A stretch of DNA of 64,000 nt from Imbroritus primus (lineage in GTDB: Bacteria; Pseudomonadota; Gammaproteobacteria; Burkholderiales; Burkholderiaceae): NCBI GenBank assembly GCA_000272025.2, contig AKCV02000022.1:1-64000 (forward strand), in the 5' to 3' direction. The position numbers were made by a program, and so were the translations under genes. Under the pieces are notes generated by a model that saw only the letters and a program-made list of their open reading frames with translations, searched no databases and was not told where the DNA came from. How positions within the stretch are numbered: position 1 is the first letter of the stretch; every line of letters begins with the position of its first letter. Positions 16,291 to 24,720 of this stretch are shown piece after piece.

Positions 16291-16709
16291 AATGTGCAGT
16301 CTGCTCCCGCAAGGCCAAGGGCTTCGGCTACTTCAATCCACGCCTGCCGCGCAGCGACCCACGCCGTTACTCGAATCGCTGGGTGTTCTGCTCCATGCGC
16401 TGCCAGAACGCGTTTTCACGGCTCATGGAAAAGACGGGAGGTCACATGATCGACCCGAGTGATATGGAACTGGCCGCCATGGCGTCCTGCCTGGCCCCGC
16501 TGGGTGAGTACGTGGGCTCCATCGGCATGCAGCGACCGTTGGCGGACTACAGCAAAGACGAAGTGCTGATGCTGATCGACGTGGTGGTGACCGCCTACCA
16601 GGAACACATGCTCGTCGAGCACGAGCGGATGGCGGAGAAGGACCGCGCTTTTCTTGAGGAGCGACTCGCCCGCCAGGGTAAGCCTGCTTCGACGGGGGTG
16701 CCGTTCTGA
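16287..16709 (+). CDS. DUF6511-like zinc-finger protein
   Basis: This 140-residue protein opens with a treble-clef-like zinc pattern (CAVCSRKAKGFGYF followed by WVFCSMRCQNAF). A helical C-terminal part follows. The GTG start overlaps the helicase stop. Small proteins of this kind recur between helicase and Cas4-like nuclease genes in phages. The function is unknown. Confidence 0.8.
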   Translation: MKCAVCSRKAKGFGYFNPRLPRSDPRRYSNRWVFCSMRCQNAFSRLMEKTGGHMIDPSDMELAAMASCLAPLGEYVGSIGMQRPLADYSKDEVLMLIDVVVTAYQEHMLVEHERMAEKDRAFLEERLARQGKPASTGVPF

Positions 16710-17464
16710 TGCTGGACTTTAATCACCGCCCCAAGATCCATGAGCAGATCGGCGCGCTCATCGACGCCGCACTGAGCGCCGAACGCGACAACCAACCCCG
16801 GCGCAACTATCTCGGTGCGTCTCGCTTGGGCGTTGCCTGCGAACGTGCACTGCAATACGAGTATCTGCAGACACCGGTCGATCCTGGCCGGGACATGCCA
16901 GGTCGCGTTCTGCGTGTCTTCGAAGTGGGCCATGTCCTCGAAGAGTTGGCCATCCGCTGGCTGCGCATGGCCGGATTCGATCTGTACACGCAAAAGGCCA
17001 GCGGCGGTCAGTTCGGCTTTTCCGTTGCAGGCGGCCGTATTCAAGGGCACGTCGATGGCGTCCTGAACGGCGGCCCCGCAGAGCTACGAATGAGCTATCC
17101 GGCCCTGTGGGAGTGCAAGACCATGAACGACAAGTCCTGGCGGGATACGGTCAAGCACGGCGTCAGCAAATCCAAACCGGTCTATGCCGCGCAGATGGCC
17201 ATCTATCAGGCCTACATGGAAGCCAGCATCCCGGGCATTTCCACGAACCCAGCGTTGTTCACTGCGATCAACAAGGACTCCGAGGAGATCTGGTTCGAGT
17301 TGGTGCCGTTTGACGGCGGCCTGGCACAGCGCATGTCCGATCGCGCGGTTCGGGTCATCACGGCAACGGACAGCCAGGAACTGCTGCCGCGCCATGCAAC
17401 CACCCCAACGCATGTCGAGTGCAAGTTCTGCCCCTGGCAGGACCGCTGTTGGAGTTCGACATGA
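16709..17464 (+). CDS. PD-(D/E)XK nuclease, Cas4/RecB-like
   Basis: This 251-residue nuclease shows GHVD (113-116) and ECK (135-137), the metal-binding Asp and the ExK of the PD-(D/E)XK fold. Four cysteines, one near residue 44 and three in CKFCPWQDRC close to the C-terminus, match the iron-sulfur arrangement of Cas4/AddB-type nucleases. It would resect DNA ends for phage recombination. It overlaps both neighbours. Confidence 0.88.
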   Translation: MLDFNHRPKIHEQIGALIDAALSAERDNQPRRNYLGASRLGVACERALQYEYLQTPVDPGRDMPGRVLRVFEVGHVLEELAIRWLRMAGFDLYTQKASGGQFGFSVAGGRIQGHVDGVLNGGPAELRMSYPALWECKTMNDKSWRDTVKHGVSKSKPVYAAQMAIYQAYMEASIPGISTNPALFTAINKDSEEIWFELVPFDGGLAQRMSDRAVRVITATDSQELLPRHATTPTHVECKFCPWQDRCWSST

Positions 17465-19650
17465 TGGCCGACAACATCATCTGGCTCGACTTCAATGACG
17501 CGCCCGAGCAGCGCGACGAACTGACCTCTGACACCGATGCCTTGCGCGCTGGCTTGCTGGATCGACTTGAGGCGGTCCTCCACTACCTGTTTCCGCAGGG
17601 GCGCATCCGGGGTGGCAAGTTCTACGTCGGTGATGTCGATGGCAACCCGGGCAAGAGTCTGGTGGTTGAGCTGGACGGACCACGGCACGGCCTGTGGAAA
17701 GACTTCTCCACCGATGAGGGAGGCGACATCATCGATCTGTGGGCGCGCTCGCAAGGTCGATCCGCCCGCAGCGACTTCCCACGTATCGCCGCAGAGATCC
17801 GGCAGTGGCTCGGCATTGCTACCCCGGTTGGCACGCCGATGCGCCGTGATGTTCGCAGCGTGCCGATGGATGACCTCGGCGCCTACACCGGCAAATGGGA
17901 TTACCTGACTCCCGATGGCGAGCTGATCGCCTGCGTCTACCGGTATGACCCGCCGACAGGCAAAGAGTACCGCCCATGGGATGTGCGAGCCCGCATGTGG
18001 CGCGCCCCCGACCCCAGGCCACTCTACAACCAGCCGGCCATCGGGAAAGCGCGAGAGGTCGTCCTGGTCGAAGGCGAGAAATGTGCGGCTGCGTTGATTG
18101 CCTGCGGCATTGCGGCCACCACCGCGATGAACGGCGCCAAGGCACCAGTCGACAAGACCGACTGGCGTCCATTAGCCGGGAAATCCGTGGTCATCTGGCC
18201 GGACCGGGATGCCCCTGGCTGGGACTACGCCGAGAGCGCAGCACGCGCTTGCGTGATGGCGGGCAGCGCATCCGTGGCCATTTTGGTGCCGCCGACCGAC
18301 AAGCCGGCCAAGTGGGATGCAGCAGACGCTGTCGACGAGGGCTTCGACTGTGCGGCATTCATCGCCCAGGGTGACCGACGGATCGTAAAGGCAGCGGCTC
18401 CCTCTCTGCCCACCTTCACGCTCGGCGAACTGCTCGATGACAACTCGCCGCTGCCCCCGGATCTGATCGCTCCGCGCGTGCTGACACCGGCTGGCATGTT
18501 GGTGTTCGGTGGCGCACCGAAAGTCGGCAAGAGCGACTTCCTGCTGTCTTGGCTGGCGCACATGGCTGCAGGCGCTGTATTCCTCGGCATGCAGCCACCC
18601 CGTCCGCTGCGCGTGTTCTACCTGCAGGCCGAGGTCCAGTACCACTACCTGCGCGAGCGCGTGAAGGATGTGCGCCTGCCATCACACCGGCTTTTGGATG
18701 CCCGCGCCAACTTCGTCGCCACACCGCAGTTGCGGCTGGTGCTCGATGACGCAGGGCTGGCGCAGGTGATCCCGGCGATCGCGCAGGCTTTCGGCGGCGA
18801 GCCTCCCGACATCATCGCCATCGATCCGATCCGCAACGTTTTCGACGGCGGTGACGCCGGTGGCGAGAACGACAACGGCGCGATGCTGTTCTTCCTGTCC
18901 CAGCGGGTGGAGCGCATTCGCCAGGCAGTGAATCCGGACGCCGGCGTCATCCTCGCCCACCACACCAAGAAGCTCGGCAAGAAGCAGTTCGAGGAGGACC
19001 CGTTCCAGGCACTGGCCGGCGCGGGAAGTCTGCGCGGCTACTACTCGACCGGGATGTTGTTGTTCAGGCCCGACGAGACCAGAACGACCCGCCAGCTGAT
19101 CTTTGAGCTGCGCAACGGCGCGGGTATCCCGCAACGGCATGTCGACAAGATCAACGGCGAGTGGCGCGAGGTCGATGCCAACGAGCGGCTGGTGATGAAG
19201 GACTACGGCGAGCGCTTGGATGCCGAGCGCCGCCGCAAGCGCGACGCGATCCTCCAGATCTTGTTCGAGGAGGCCGGCAACGGGCGCTGCTACACCGCCA
19301 ACCAGTTCGCGGAGTCCTTCGAGGGCAAGGCTGGCCTGGGGGGCGAGCGCACCATCCGCGAACGCGTCTCCGCGCTCTCGACGCAGGGCTACATCAAGTA
19401 TTTCCGCAACGCTGCGGACTACGGTCTGCCATCCAGCGGCCGCACCAAGTTCGGCTATCTCTGCGTCGAAGGCATGGTGCTGCGCATGCCAGCGGGCGAA
19501 GTCGACACGGCCACGGGCGAGTTGCCGATGCGCGAGTACACGGTGCTCCCGACCCACTACAAGTGCCCGCATTCCGGCGCCTCGATGCCTGTCGAGAACC
19601 CCGAGGTGTGGGTCTACCACGACGAACTGAACGACCCGGAGGCCTCATGA
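17461..19650 (+). CDS. Phage primase-helicase (TOPRIM plus RepA-like ATPase)
   Basis: This 729-residue replication protein has a TOPRIM-like segment with LVEGEKCAAAL (Glu204 onward) and WPDRDAPG (about 246-253), followed by a RepA/RecA-fold ATPase with GGAPKVGKS (350-358). The C-terminal ~130 residues look like winged-helix DNA-binding modules. It should prime and unwind at the phage origin. The CAGTTGGC repeat cluster begins 16 bp past its stop codon. The ATG overlaps the previous stop (ATGA). Confidence 0.92.
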   Translation: MMADNIIWLDFNDAPEQRDELTSDTDALRAGLLDRLEAVLHYLFPQGRIRGGKFYVGDVDGNPGKSLVVELDGPRHGLWKDFSTDEGGDIIDLWARSQGRSARSDFPRIAAEIRQWLGIATPVGTPMRRDVRSVPMDDLGAYTGKWDYLTPDGELIACVYRYDPPTGKEYRPWDVRARMWRAPDPRPLYNQPAIGKAREVVLVEGEKCAAALIACGIAATTAMNGAKAPVDKTDWRPLAGKSVVIWPDRDAPGWDYAESAARACVMAGSASVAILVPPTDKPAKWDAADAVDEGFDCAAFIAQGDRRIVKAAAPSLPTFTLGELLDDNSPLPPDLIAPRVLTPAGMLVFGGAPKVGKSDFLLSWLAHMAAGAVFLGMQPPRPLRVFYLQAEVQYHYLRERVKDVRLPSHRLLDARANFVATPQLRLVLDDAGLAQVIPAIAQAFGGEPPDIIAIDPIRNVFDGGDAGGENDNGAMLFFLSQRVERIRQAVNPDAGVILAHHTKKLGKKQFEEDPFQALAGAGSLRGYYSTGMLLFRPDETRTTRQLIFELRNGAGIPQRHVDKINGEWREVDANERLVMKDYGERLDAERRRKRDAILQILFEEAGNGRCYTANQFAESFEGKAGLGGERTIRERVSALSTQGYIKYFRNAADYGLPSSGRTKFGYLCVEGMVLRMPAGEVDTATGELPMREYTVLPTHYKCPHSGASMPVENPEVWVYHDELNDPEAS

Positions 19651-20426
19651 ACATTGCCCAATCGGCAGTTGGTAGCGCCGTTGCCAACTGCACCCATTTC
19701 CTTGCCAACTACCCGCAGTTGGCAAACCCCTGCCAACTGGAAGTCCAGGTAAATCAGGGTATTGCGGGAAATTACCCGCAGTTGGCAGTTGGCAACGATT
19801 CCAACTTGCCAACTGGCGCAAACCCGCGTGGTTGCTGGACTTTCTCCCATTCTCCAGTTGGCGAAAACTCCCCCTCCTACTACGTAGGAGAGGGACCAGA
19901 TGGTCCCTCCACTCTACGTAGGGGGCTTGCCGGCCACCCGGGATCAGATCATCGGCGGCCATCCCGGTCCTCGATCCTGGCATTGGATCTCGGCACCCAG
20001 ACAGGCTGGGCACTGCGCGACCGCGATGGCGCAGTGACCAGTGGATCAGAATCCTTCAAGCCGCAGCGCTTCGAGGGTGGCGGCATGCGCTACCTGCGAT
20101 TCAAACGCTGGCTCACCGAGATCAAGCAGTCCTGCGACGGCATCGACGCCGTGTACTTCGAGGAGGTGCGCCGCCACGCCGGGGTCGATGCGGCACACGC
20201 CTACGGCGGCTTCATGGCCCACCTCACCGCATGGTGCGAGCACCACCAGATCCCGTACCAGGGCGTTCCGGTGGGCACGATCAAGAAGCACGCCACCGGC
20301 AAGGGCAACGCGAACAAGGATCAGATGATCAGCGCCGCCCGGTTGCGTGGCCACGCACCGGCTGACGACAACGAAGCCGATGCCATTGCGCTGTTGCACT
20401 GGGCCGTCGAGACACAGGAGGTGTGA
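19647..20426 (+). CDS. RuvC-like Holliday junction resolvase
   Basis: This 259-residue reading starts at an ATG that overlaps the primase stop. The recognisable domain begins near residue 112 (SILALDLGTQTGWAL) with acidic residues placed as in RuvC nucleases (Asp in LDLGT, Glu in YFEEVRR, and the acidic pair in DDNEADAIALL). The first ~110 residues are encoded by the iteron-like repeats and hairpins at 19666-19908 and look unlike folded protein. The mature enzyme may start later, though no good downstream start is visible. Confidence 0.85.
   Translation: MNIAQSAVGSAVANCTHFLANYPQLANPCQLEVQVNQGIAGNYPQLAVGNDSNLPTGANPRGCWTFSHSPVGENSPSYYVGEGPDGPSTLRRGLAGHPGSDHRRPSRSSILALDLGTQTGWALRDRDGAVTSGSESFKPQRFEGGGMRYLRFKRWLTEIKQSCDGIDAVYFEEVRRHAGVDAAHAYGGFMAHLTAWCEHHQIPYQGVPVGTIKKHATGKGNANKDQMISAARLRGHAPADDNEADAIALLHWAVETQEV
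19666..19862. repeat. Iteron-like CAGTTGGC cluster, candidate origin
   Basis: Copies of CAGTTGGC(AA), in either orientation, begin at about 19666 (last base differs), 19681, 19702, 19716, 19731, 19779, 19786, 19806 and 19855. Most extend to TTGCCAACTG or its complement. Nine copies in under 200 bp is far above chance. The cluster lies directly after the primase-helicase gene and is followed by two strong hairpins, as in phage or plasmid origins. Confidence 0.75.
19874..19908. promoter_or_regulatory. Tandem hairpins next to the iteron cluster
   Basis: CTCCTAC/GTAGGAG (19874-19890, 3-base loop) is immediately followed by AGGGACCA-ga-TGGTCCCT (19891-19908). Both stems are perfect. They lie just right of the repeat cluster and may be part of the same origin, or a single-strand initiation structure. 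Confidence 0.6.
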
Positions 20427-20427
20427 G

Positions 20428-20640
20428 ATGAAGGTTCCGACTCACGCCTACCGCTGTGCCCTGGCTCGACTGCAGCCCGATCCGCGCCCCGATCCGGAGC
20501 AGATCAAGCGCGAAGGATGGCGCGACCAGCAGATCCTGGTGATCTCGCCCGACGACACGCGACTCGATTGGGTCGAACGCGAACTGCTGCGCCGGATCGG
20601 CGATCGGCTGTACGGGTCGAAGGAGCGTCGACATGGCTGA
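20428..20640 (+). CDS. Small phage hypothetical protein
   Basis: This 70-residue protein includes QQILVISPDDTRLDWVEREL and a basic C-terminus. It starts 1 bp after the RuvC-like gene with AGGAG nearby and overlaps the following gene by 8 nt. No domain is recognised; small genes in this place often accompany late-regulator-like proteins. Confidence 0.72.
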   Translation: MKVPTHAYRCALARLQPDPRPDPEQIKREGWRDQQILVISPDDTRLDWVERELLRRIGDRLYGSKERRHG

Positions 20641-21037
20641 GTGGACGATCGAAACCGTGGCCGACCGGTTCATCGAGGCCGCACGAACTGCCCACCGCCT
20701 TCCTCCGGTTCGCGTGCAGGGCTACTTCAACTGCTGGCCGGCGATCAAACGCATGCCATGGGAAAACCTCGGCGCAGAGCCACCGGTCTACCGCTTTCCG
20801 CCCGACCCTGCGGCCATCGACCGGATGCTGGAGACCATGCGGTGGGTCCAGTGGCTTGAGGAGGAACAGCGACACCTCGTCTGGATGCGGGCACAGCGGT
20901 ACCCGTGGAAAGATATCTGTTGCCGCTTCGCCTGTGACCGGACCACTGCCTGGCGTCGTTGGCAGGCAGCACTGGCGATCGTGGTCGAGCAGCTGCAAGG
21001 GGCGAAGAGACATGGAGCGGTAGCCAATGCGCGCTGA
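20633..21037 (+). CDS. DUF6362-like phage protein
   Basis: This 134-residue protein contains a possible HTH at its C-terminal half (WKDICCRFACDRTTAWRRWQ). It resembles DUF6362 proteins that close phage early operons, where a role in late transcription is often suggested but unproven. A 377-bp gap with repeats and stem-loops follows. Confidence 0.78.
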   Translation: MAEWTIETVADRFIEAARTAHRLPPVRVQGYFNCWPAIKRMPWENLGAEPPVYRFPPDPAAIDRMLETMRWVQWLEEEQRHLVWMRAQRYPWKDICCRFACDRTTAWRRWQAALAIVVEQLQGAKRHGAVANAR

Positions 21038-21178
21038 CGTTGCGTGTAGTTGCGAGCCGTTGCAAAGCCAATCGGAAACCTGCGGAACGCTGCGGGTTTC
21101 GACGACTTTTTGGCGTGCAACATCTGAAGGGATTTTCGCTAGTATTACGGCTAATCTCGCGAGCGAAGTACGTCTGAA

Positions 21179-21200
21179 GGCCACAGCACAGTCTGTGGCC
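21179..21200. terminator. Stem-loop after the replication block
   Basis: GGCCACAG (21179-21186) pairs with CTGTGGCC (21193-21200) across six bases. TTCGTCGTTT follows, a poor U-run. It may end or attenuate transcription of the early operon. Confidence 0.45.
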
Positions 21201-21315
21201 TTCGTCGTTTCCAGCCCGCGATGGCCACGCCCCATTGCCACGGGTCCTTCCTGGCCACCATGCGATGCGGGGGGCGCGAGCGCGGCGCTTTTTTAGCGTC
21301 AGGGGGCGAACCAAG

Positions 21316-21354
21316 GTTCGCACGGTTCGCAGTTCGCACCCTGTACGTTCGCAC
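21316..21354. repeat. Four spaced GTTCGCA direct repeats
   Basis: GTTCGCA or its close form occurs around 21316, 21325, 21332 and 21347. The cluster lies just before the ParB-methyltransferase genes and could be a protein-binding array. Confidence 0.5.
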
Positions 21355-21361
21355 CAACCCC

Positions 21362-21394
21362 AAAACCCGCCCACGGTTGTCGTCGGCGGGTTTT
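21362..21394 (+). terminator. AAAACCCGCC/GGCGGGTTTT stem-loop
   Basis: AAAACCCGCC (21362-21371) pairs with GGCGGGTTTT (21385-21394). The same arms recur at 33042 and 46864, each time just before a ribosome-binding site. It may be a partial terminator or an mRNA processing/stability element. Confidence 0.6.
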
Positions 21395-21414
21395 CTATTT
21401 TCAGGACACCATTT

Positions 21415-22845
21415 TTGAATACGCTCAACGTCGAGTACCGCAAGGTCGAGGCGCTGATTCCCTACGCCCGCAACCCGCGCACTCATTCCGATGCGCAGAT
21501 TGCCAAGATCGCCGCCAGCATCGTCGAATACGGCTGGACGAACCCGGTCCTGGTTGATGGCGACAACGGCATCATCGCGGGCCACGGTCGTTTGGCTGCT
21601 GCACGCAAGCTGGGTCTGGATCAGGTGCCGGTGATCGAACTGGCTCATCTGACCGTCGCGCAGAAGCGGGCACTCGTGATCGCCGACAACCGGCTAGCAC
21701 TGGATGCGGGCTGGGACGAAGAAATGCTGGCCTTGGAACTGGCCGAGCTGACCGACGCGGGATACGACCTCGCACTGACCGGCTTCGACGATGCCGAGAT
21801 CGAGGCACTGCTCACCGGTGCGGTGGCCGTCGCGGATGATGAATCAGAGTCCGAAGCCGACGAGCCTGACGCTGCCGACGACGTGCCGGAAGCACCGGTC
21901 GTGGCGGTTTCCCGCCCCGGCGACGTCTGGGCAATTGGCTCACACCGCCTGATCTGTGGTGATGCCACCGACCGGGACGTGGTCGCTGCGCTGATGCAGA
22001 GTGACCACTCTCGCCTGTGCTTCACCTCGCCGCCCTACGGCAACCAGCGCGACTACACATCGGGCGGCATCTCCGATTGGGACGGCCTGATGCGCGGCGT
22101 ATTCGCGAACCTGCCAATGGCAGCCGACGGTCAGGTTCTGGTCAACCTGGGCCTCATCCACCGCGACAACGAGGTCATCCCGTATTGGGACGCTTGGCTG
22201 GGCTGGATGCGCCAGCAGGGCTGGCGGCGCTTTGCGTGGTACGTCTGGGATCAGGGGCCAGGGATGCCCGGCGACTGGGCTGGCCGTTTCGCGCCGAGCT
22301 TTGAGTTCGTCTTCCACTTCAACCGCGAAAGCCGCAAGCCCCACAAGATCGTTCCGTGCAAGCACGCCGGGCAGGAGTCGCACCTGCGCGCCGACGGGTC
22401 GTCCACCGCGATGCGCGGCAAGGATGGCGAGGTGGGCGGCTGGACGCACAAGGGCCAGCCGACGCAGGACACTCGCATCCCCGACTCTGTGATCCGAGTG
22501 ATGCGCCACAAGGGCAAGATCGGGCAGGACATCGATCACCCAGCCGTGTTCCCGGTCGCGTTGCCGGAGTTCGTGATCGAGGCCTACACCGACGCGGGCG
22601 ATATCGTGTTCGAACCCTTCGGCGGCAGCGGCACGACGATGCTGGCGGCCGAGCGCACCGGTCGGATCTGCCGCAGCGTGGAGATCGCCCCGCAGTACGT
22701 GGACGTGGCCATCAAGCGGTTCAAGCAGAACCACCCCGGCGTGCCGATCACCTTGATCGAGAACGGTGGTATCCCCTCAGGTCAGTCCTTCGAGCAGGTC
22801 GCCGCCGAGCGCGCTACCACTTCTGACATCGAGGTGATGGCATGA
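21415..22845 (+). CDS. ParB-N/DNA methyltransferase fusion (SPPY type)
   Basis: This 476-residue protein joins an N-terminal ParB/Srx-like domain (residues 1-95, with HSDAQIAKIAASI and GHGRLAAARKLGL) to a beta-class methyltransferase. The catalytic motif is SPPY (205-208) and the SAM motif FGGSGTT follows at 402-408. SPPY favours N4-cytosine methylation, though N6-adenine cannot be excluded. The probable start is TTG at 21415, after CAGGA at 21402-21406. It overlaps the next, similar gene by ATGA. Confidence 0.88.
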   Translation: MNTLNVEYRKVEALIPYARNPRTHSDAQIAKIAASIVEYGWTNPVLVDGDNGIIAGHGRLAAARKLGLDQVPVIELAHLTVAQKRALVIADNRLALDAGWDEEMLALELAELTDAGYDLALTGFDDAEIEALLTGAVAVADDESESEADEPDAADDVPEAPVVAVSRPGDVWAIGSHRLICGDATDRDVVAALMQSDHSRLCFTSPPYGNQRDYTSGGISDWDGLMRGVFANLPMAADGQVLVNLGLIHRDNEVIPYWDAWLGWMRQQGWRRFAWYVWDQGPGMPGDWAGRFAPSFEFVFHFNRESRKPHKIVPCKHAGQESHLRADGSSTAMRGKDGEVGGWTHKGQPTQDTRIPDSVIRVMRHKGKIGQDIDHPAVFPVALPEFVIEAYTDAGDIVFEPFGGSGTTMLAAERTGRICRSVEIAPQYVDVAIKRFKQNHPGVPITLIENGGIPSGQSFEQVAAERATTSDIEVMA

Positions 22846-24077
22846 ACTGGCTGGCCGACAAGATCGAACAGTGGCCGACCGCCAAGCTGCTGCCGTACGC
22901 TCGCAACGCGCGCACCCATTCCGAGGAGCAGGTGGCGCAGATCGCCGCCAGCATCGCGGAGTTCGGATTCACCAATCCGATCCTGGCGGGCAGCGACGGC
23001 ATCATCGTCGCTGGCCACGGTCGTCTCGCCGCCGCCCAGAAGCTGGGTCTGGAACGGGTACCGGTGGTCGTGCTCGATCACCTGACGTCGACCCAGCGCC
23101 GTGCCTTGGTCATCGCGGACAACCGCATCGCAGAGAACGCAGGCTGGGACGACGCGATGCTCCGGATCGAACTGGAAGCCTTGCAGCTTGAAGGCTTCGA
23201 TCTGGACATCACCGGCTTCGACGCCGACGCGCTGGCCGAACTGATCGCGGGCGACGAGCCGGACAACGAGGGTCAAACCGATGAGGATGCGGTACCAGAG
23301 GTCAGCGAGACACCCGTCTCGCGCCCGGGCGATGTCTGGATCATGGGTCAGCACCGACTGCTGTGCGGCGACTCGACCGTGGCAGAAAGCTATGCCCGGC
23401 TGATGCAAGGCGACGTGGCAGACATGGTTTTCACCGACCCGCCGTACAACGTGAACTACGCCAACAGTGCCAAGGACAAGATGCGCGGCAAGGATCGCGC
23501 GATCCTGAACGACAACCTAGGTGACGGTTTCTACGACTTCCTGCTGGCAGCATTGACGCCCACCGTGGCGAACTGCCGGGGCGGCATCTATGTGGCGATG
23601 TCATCCAGCGAGCTGGATGTGCTGCAGGCCGCCTTTCGCGCCGCCGGTGGAAAGTGGTCGACTTTCATCATCTGGGCCAAGAACACCTTCACGCTGGGCC
23701 GGGCCGACTACCAGCGCCAGTATGAGCCGATCTTGTACGGATGGCCTGAGGGTGCACAACGCCACTGGTGTGGTGACCGCGATCAGGGCGATGTGTGGGC
23801 TATCAAGAAGCCGCAGAAGAACGATCTGCACCCGACAATGAAGCCGGTGGAGCTGGTCGAGCGCGCGATCCGCAATTCGAGCCGCCCGGGTAACGTGGTG
23901 CTCGATCCCTTCGGCGGCTCCGGCACGACGCTGATCGCTGCCGAGAAGTCAGGCCGTGTCGCGCGGCTGATCGAGCTCGATCCGAAGTACGTGGATGTGA
24001 TCGTGCGCCGGTGGGAGGACTTCACCGGCCAGACGGCCATCCGCGAGGCAGCAGACCAGGAAGTGTGCGCCAGTTGA
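22842..24077 (+). CDS. ParB-N/DNA methyltransferase fusion (DPPY type)
   Basis: This 411-residue paralogue of the preceding protein has the same N-terminal ParB-like domain (HSEEQVAQIAASI, GHGRLAAAQKLGL), but the catalytic motif is DPPY (TDPPYNVNY), typical of N6-adenine enzymes. FGGSGTT is near the C-terminus. The pair probably arose by duplication followed by change of base specificity. Phage methyltransferases can protect against host restriction, and a type I restriction gene lies at the right of this window. Its 3' end overlaps a convergent small gene by 56 bp. Confidence 0.9.
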   Translation: MNWLADKIEQWPTAKLLPYARNARTHSEEQVAQIAASIAEFGFTNPILAGSDGIIVAGHGRLAAAQKLGLERVPVVVLDHLTSTQRRALVIADNRIAENAGWDDAMLRIELEALQLEGFDLDITGFDADALAELIAGDEPDNEGQTDEDAVPEVSETPVSRPGDVWIMGQHRLLCGDSTVAESYARLMQGDVADMVFTDPPYNVNYANSAKDKMRGKDRAILNDNLGDGFYDFLLAALTPTVANCRGGIYVAMSSSELDVLQAAFRAAGGKWSTFIIWAKNTFTLGRADYQRQYEPILYGWPEGAQRHWCGDRDQGDVWAIKKPQKNDLHPTMKPVELVERAIRNSSRPGNVVLDPFGGSGTTLIAAEKSGRVARLIELDPKYVDVIVRRWEDFTGQTAIREAADQEVCAS

Positions 24078-24261
24078 ATGGCTGGCCGGGCTGCTTGGCC
24101 TCTTCTTCCTCGGCGATGCGCCGTAGGATTTGCAGGGTGGTGAGATCGCGCGGCAGTGCCATGCACATGACGCGCACAGCCTGCTCGATGGAGATGTCTG
24201 GACGCCGGTTGGCAATCAGCCAACGCAGCGCCTGCTCGCGTTCGGTGGCGATCGCTTTCAT
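24022..24261 (-). CDS. Small hypothetical protein
   Basis: This 79-residue leftward protein (TEREQALRWLIANRRPDISI) overlaps the methyltransferase 3' end on the other strand. Its ATG overlaps the upstream stop by one base (TGATG), so it is translationally coupled to the gene at 24261-24623. No domain is recognised. It closes the leftward accessory cluster. Confidence 0.68.
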   Translation of the reverse strand: MKAIATEREQALRWLIANRRPDISIEQAVRVMCMALPRDLTTLQILRRIAEEEEAKQPGQPFNWRTLPGLLPRGWPSGR

Positions 24262-24623
24262 CAGGCAGCCATCTCTTCGCAGATTTCGCAGTGGATCACA
24301 AAGCCTGTCAGGTAAGGCAGGCCGCGCGGGATGCCGTACTGCTTGCTGGTCTGGCGGCCAATCGTCCAGCCCATCCAACGTTGGGTGGCGGCCTTGATCG
24401 CATCCTGCAAGGCTTGGCCTTGGTACAAGCCGTTCTGGACGTCGTCGGCAAAGTGGCGTCCGTGGCGGCTGTCGAGGAAGGTCCGCACCGATTCGAGGGG
24501 CTGGTGGGTGGCGTCCGAAATAGCGTTCATGGCCAGGGGCCATGCGGCGCTGGCGTGTTCGTTCATCGTGCCCCAAAAACCCCAGGCTTCGTTTTGGGTG
24601 GCGGGTATCTGGTTGGTGGTCAT
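24261..24623 (-). CDS. Hypothetical accessory protein
   Basis: This 120-residue protein has a tryptophan-rich start (NEAWGFWGTMNEHASAAWPL) and ends in FVIHCEICEEM. Similar proteins are found on plasmids, integrative elements and prophages without known function. The two-arm motif at 24662-24690 ends 38 nt before its ATG, and AACCCGGAGAAG supplies the ribosome-binding site. Confidence 0.75.
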   Translation of the reverse strand: MTTNQIPATQNEAWGFWGTMNEHASAAWPLAMNAISDATHQPLESVRTFLDSRHGRHFADDVQNGLYQGQALQDAIKAATQRWMGWTIGRQTSKQYGIPRGLPYLTGFVIHCEICEEMAA

Positions 24624-24661
24624 GGTGTCTTCTCCGGGTTGATCGTTGCGACACCTGTAGT

Positions 24662-24690
24662 AACGCGCTGTTCGATTGAGAAGCCAAGCT
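24662..24690 (-). repeat. Two-arm 29-bp motif, copy 2
   Basis: AACGCGCTGTT, then CGATTGA, then GAAGCCAAGCT on the + strand. It lies 38 nt before the ATG of the leftward gene 24261-24623. This is the only copy not preceded by ATG on the + strand. Confidence 0.8.
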
Positions 24691-24720
24691 GTTCCTGGCC
24701 TCTTTTCCGATCAATTTCGC

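Larger units (their letters stand above)
21038..21414. other. Intergenic region with repeats and stem-loops
   Basis: No supported gene lies here. From left to right it holds GTTGC-rich sequence, a palindrome CTCGCGAG (21156-21163), a stem-loop GGCCACAG/CTGTGGCC (21179-21200), four spaced GTTCGCA repeats (21316-21353) and a terminator-like stem-loop (21362-21394). It separates the replication block from the methyltransferases and may be a regulatory region. Confidence 0.6.

Noticed and set aside
19666-19862. CRISPR array
   Set aside because: The repeats are 8-10 bp, occur in both orientations and have irregular spacing.
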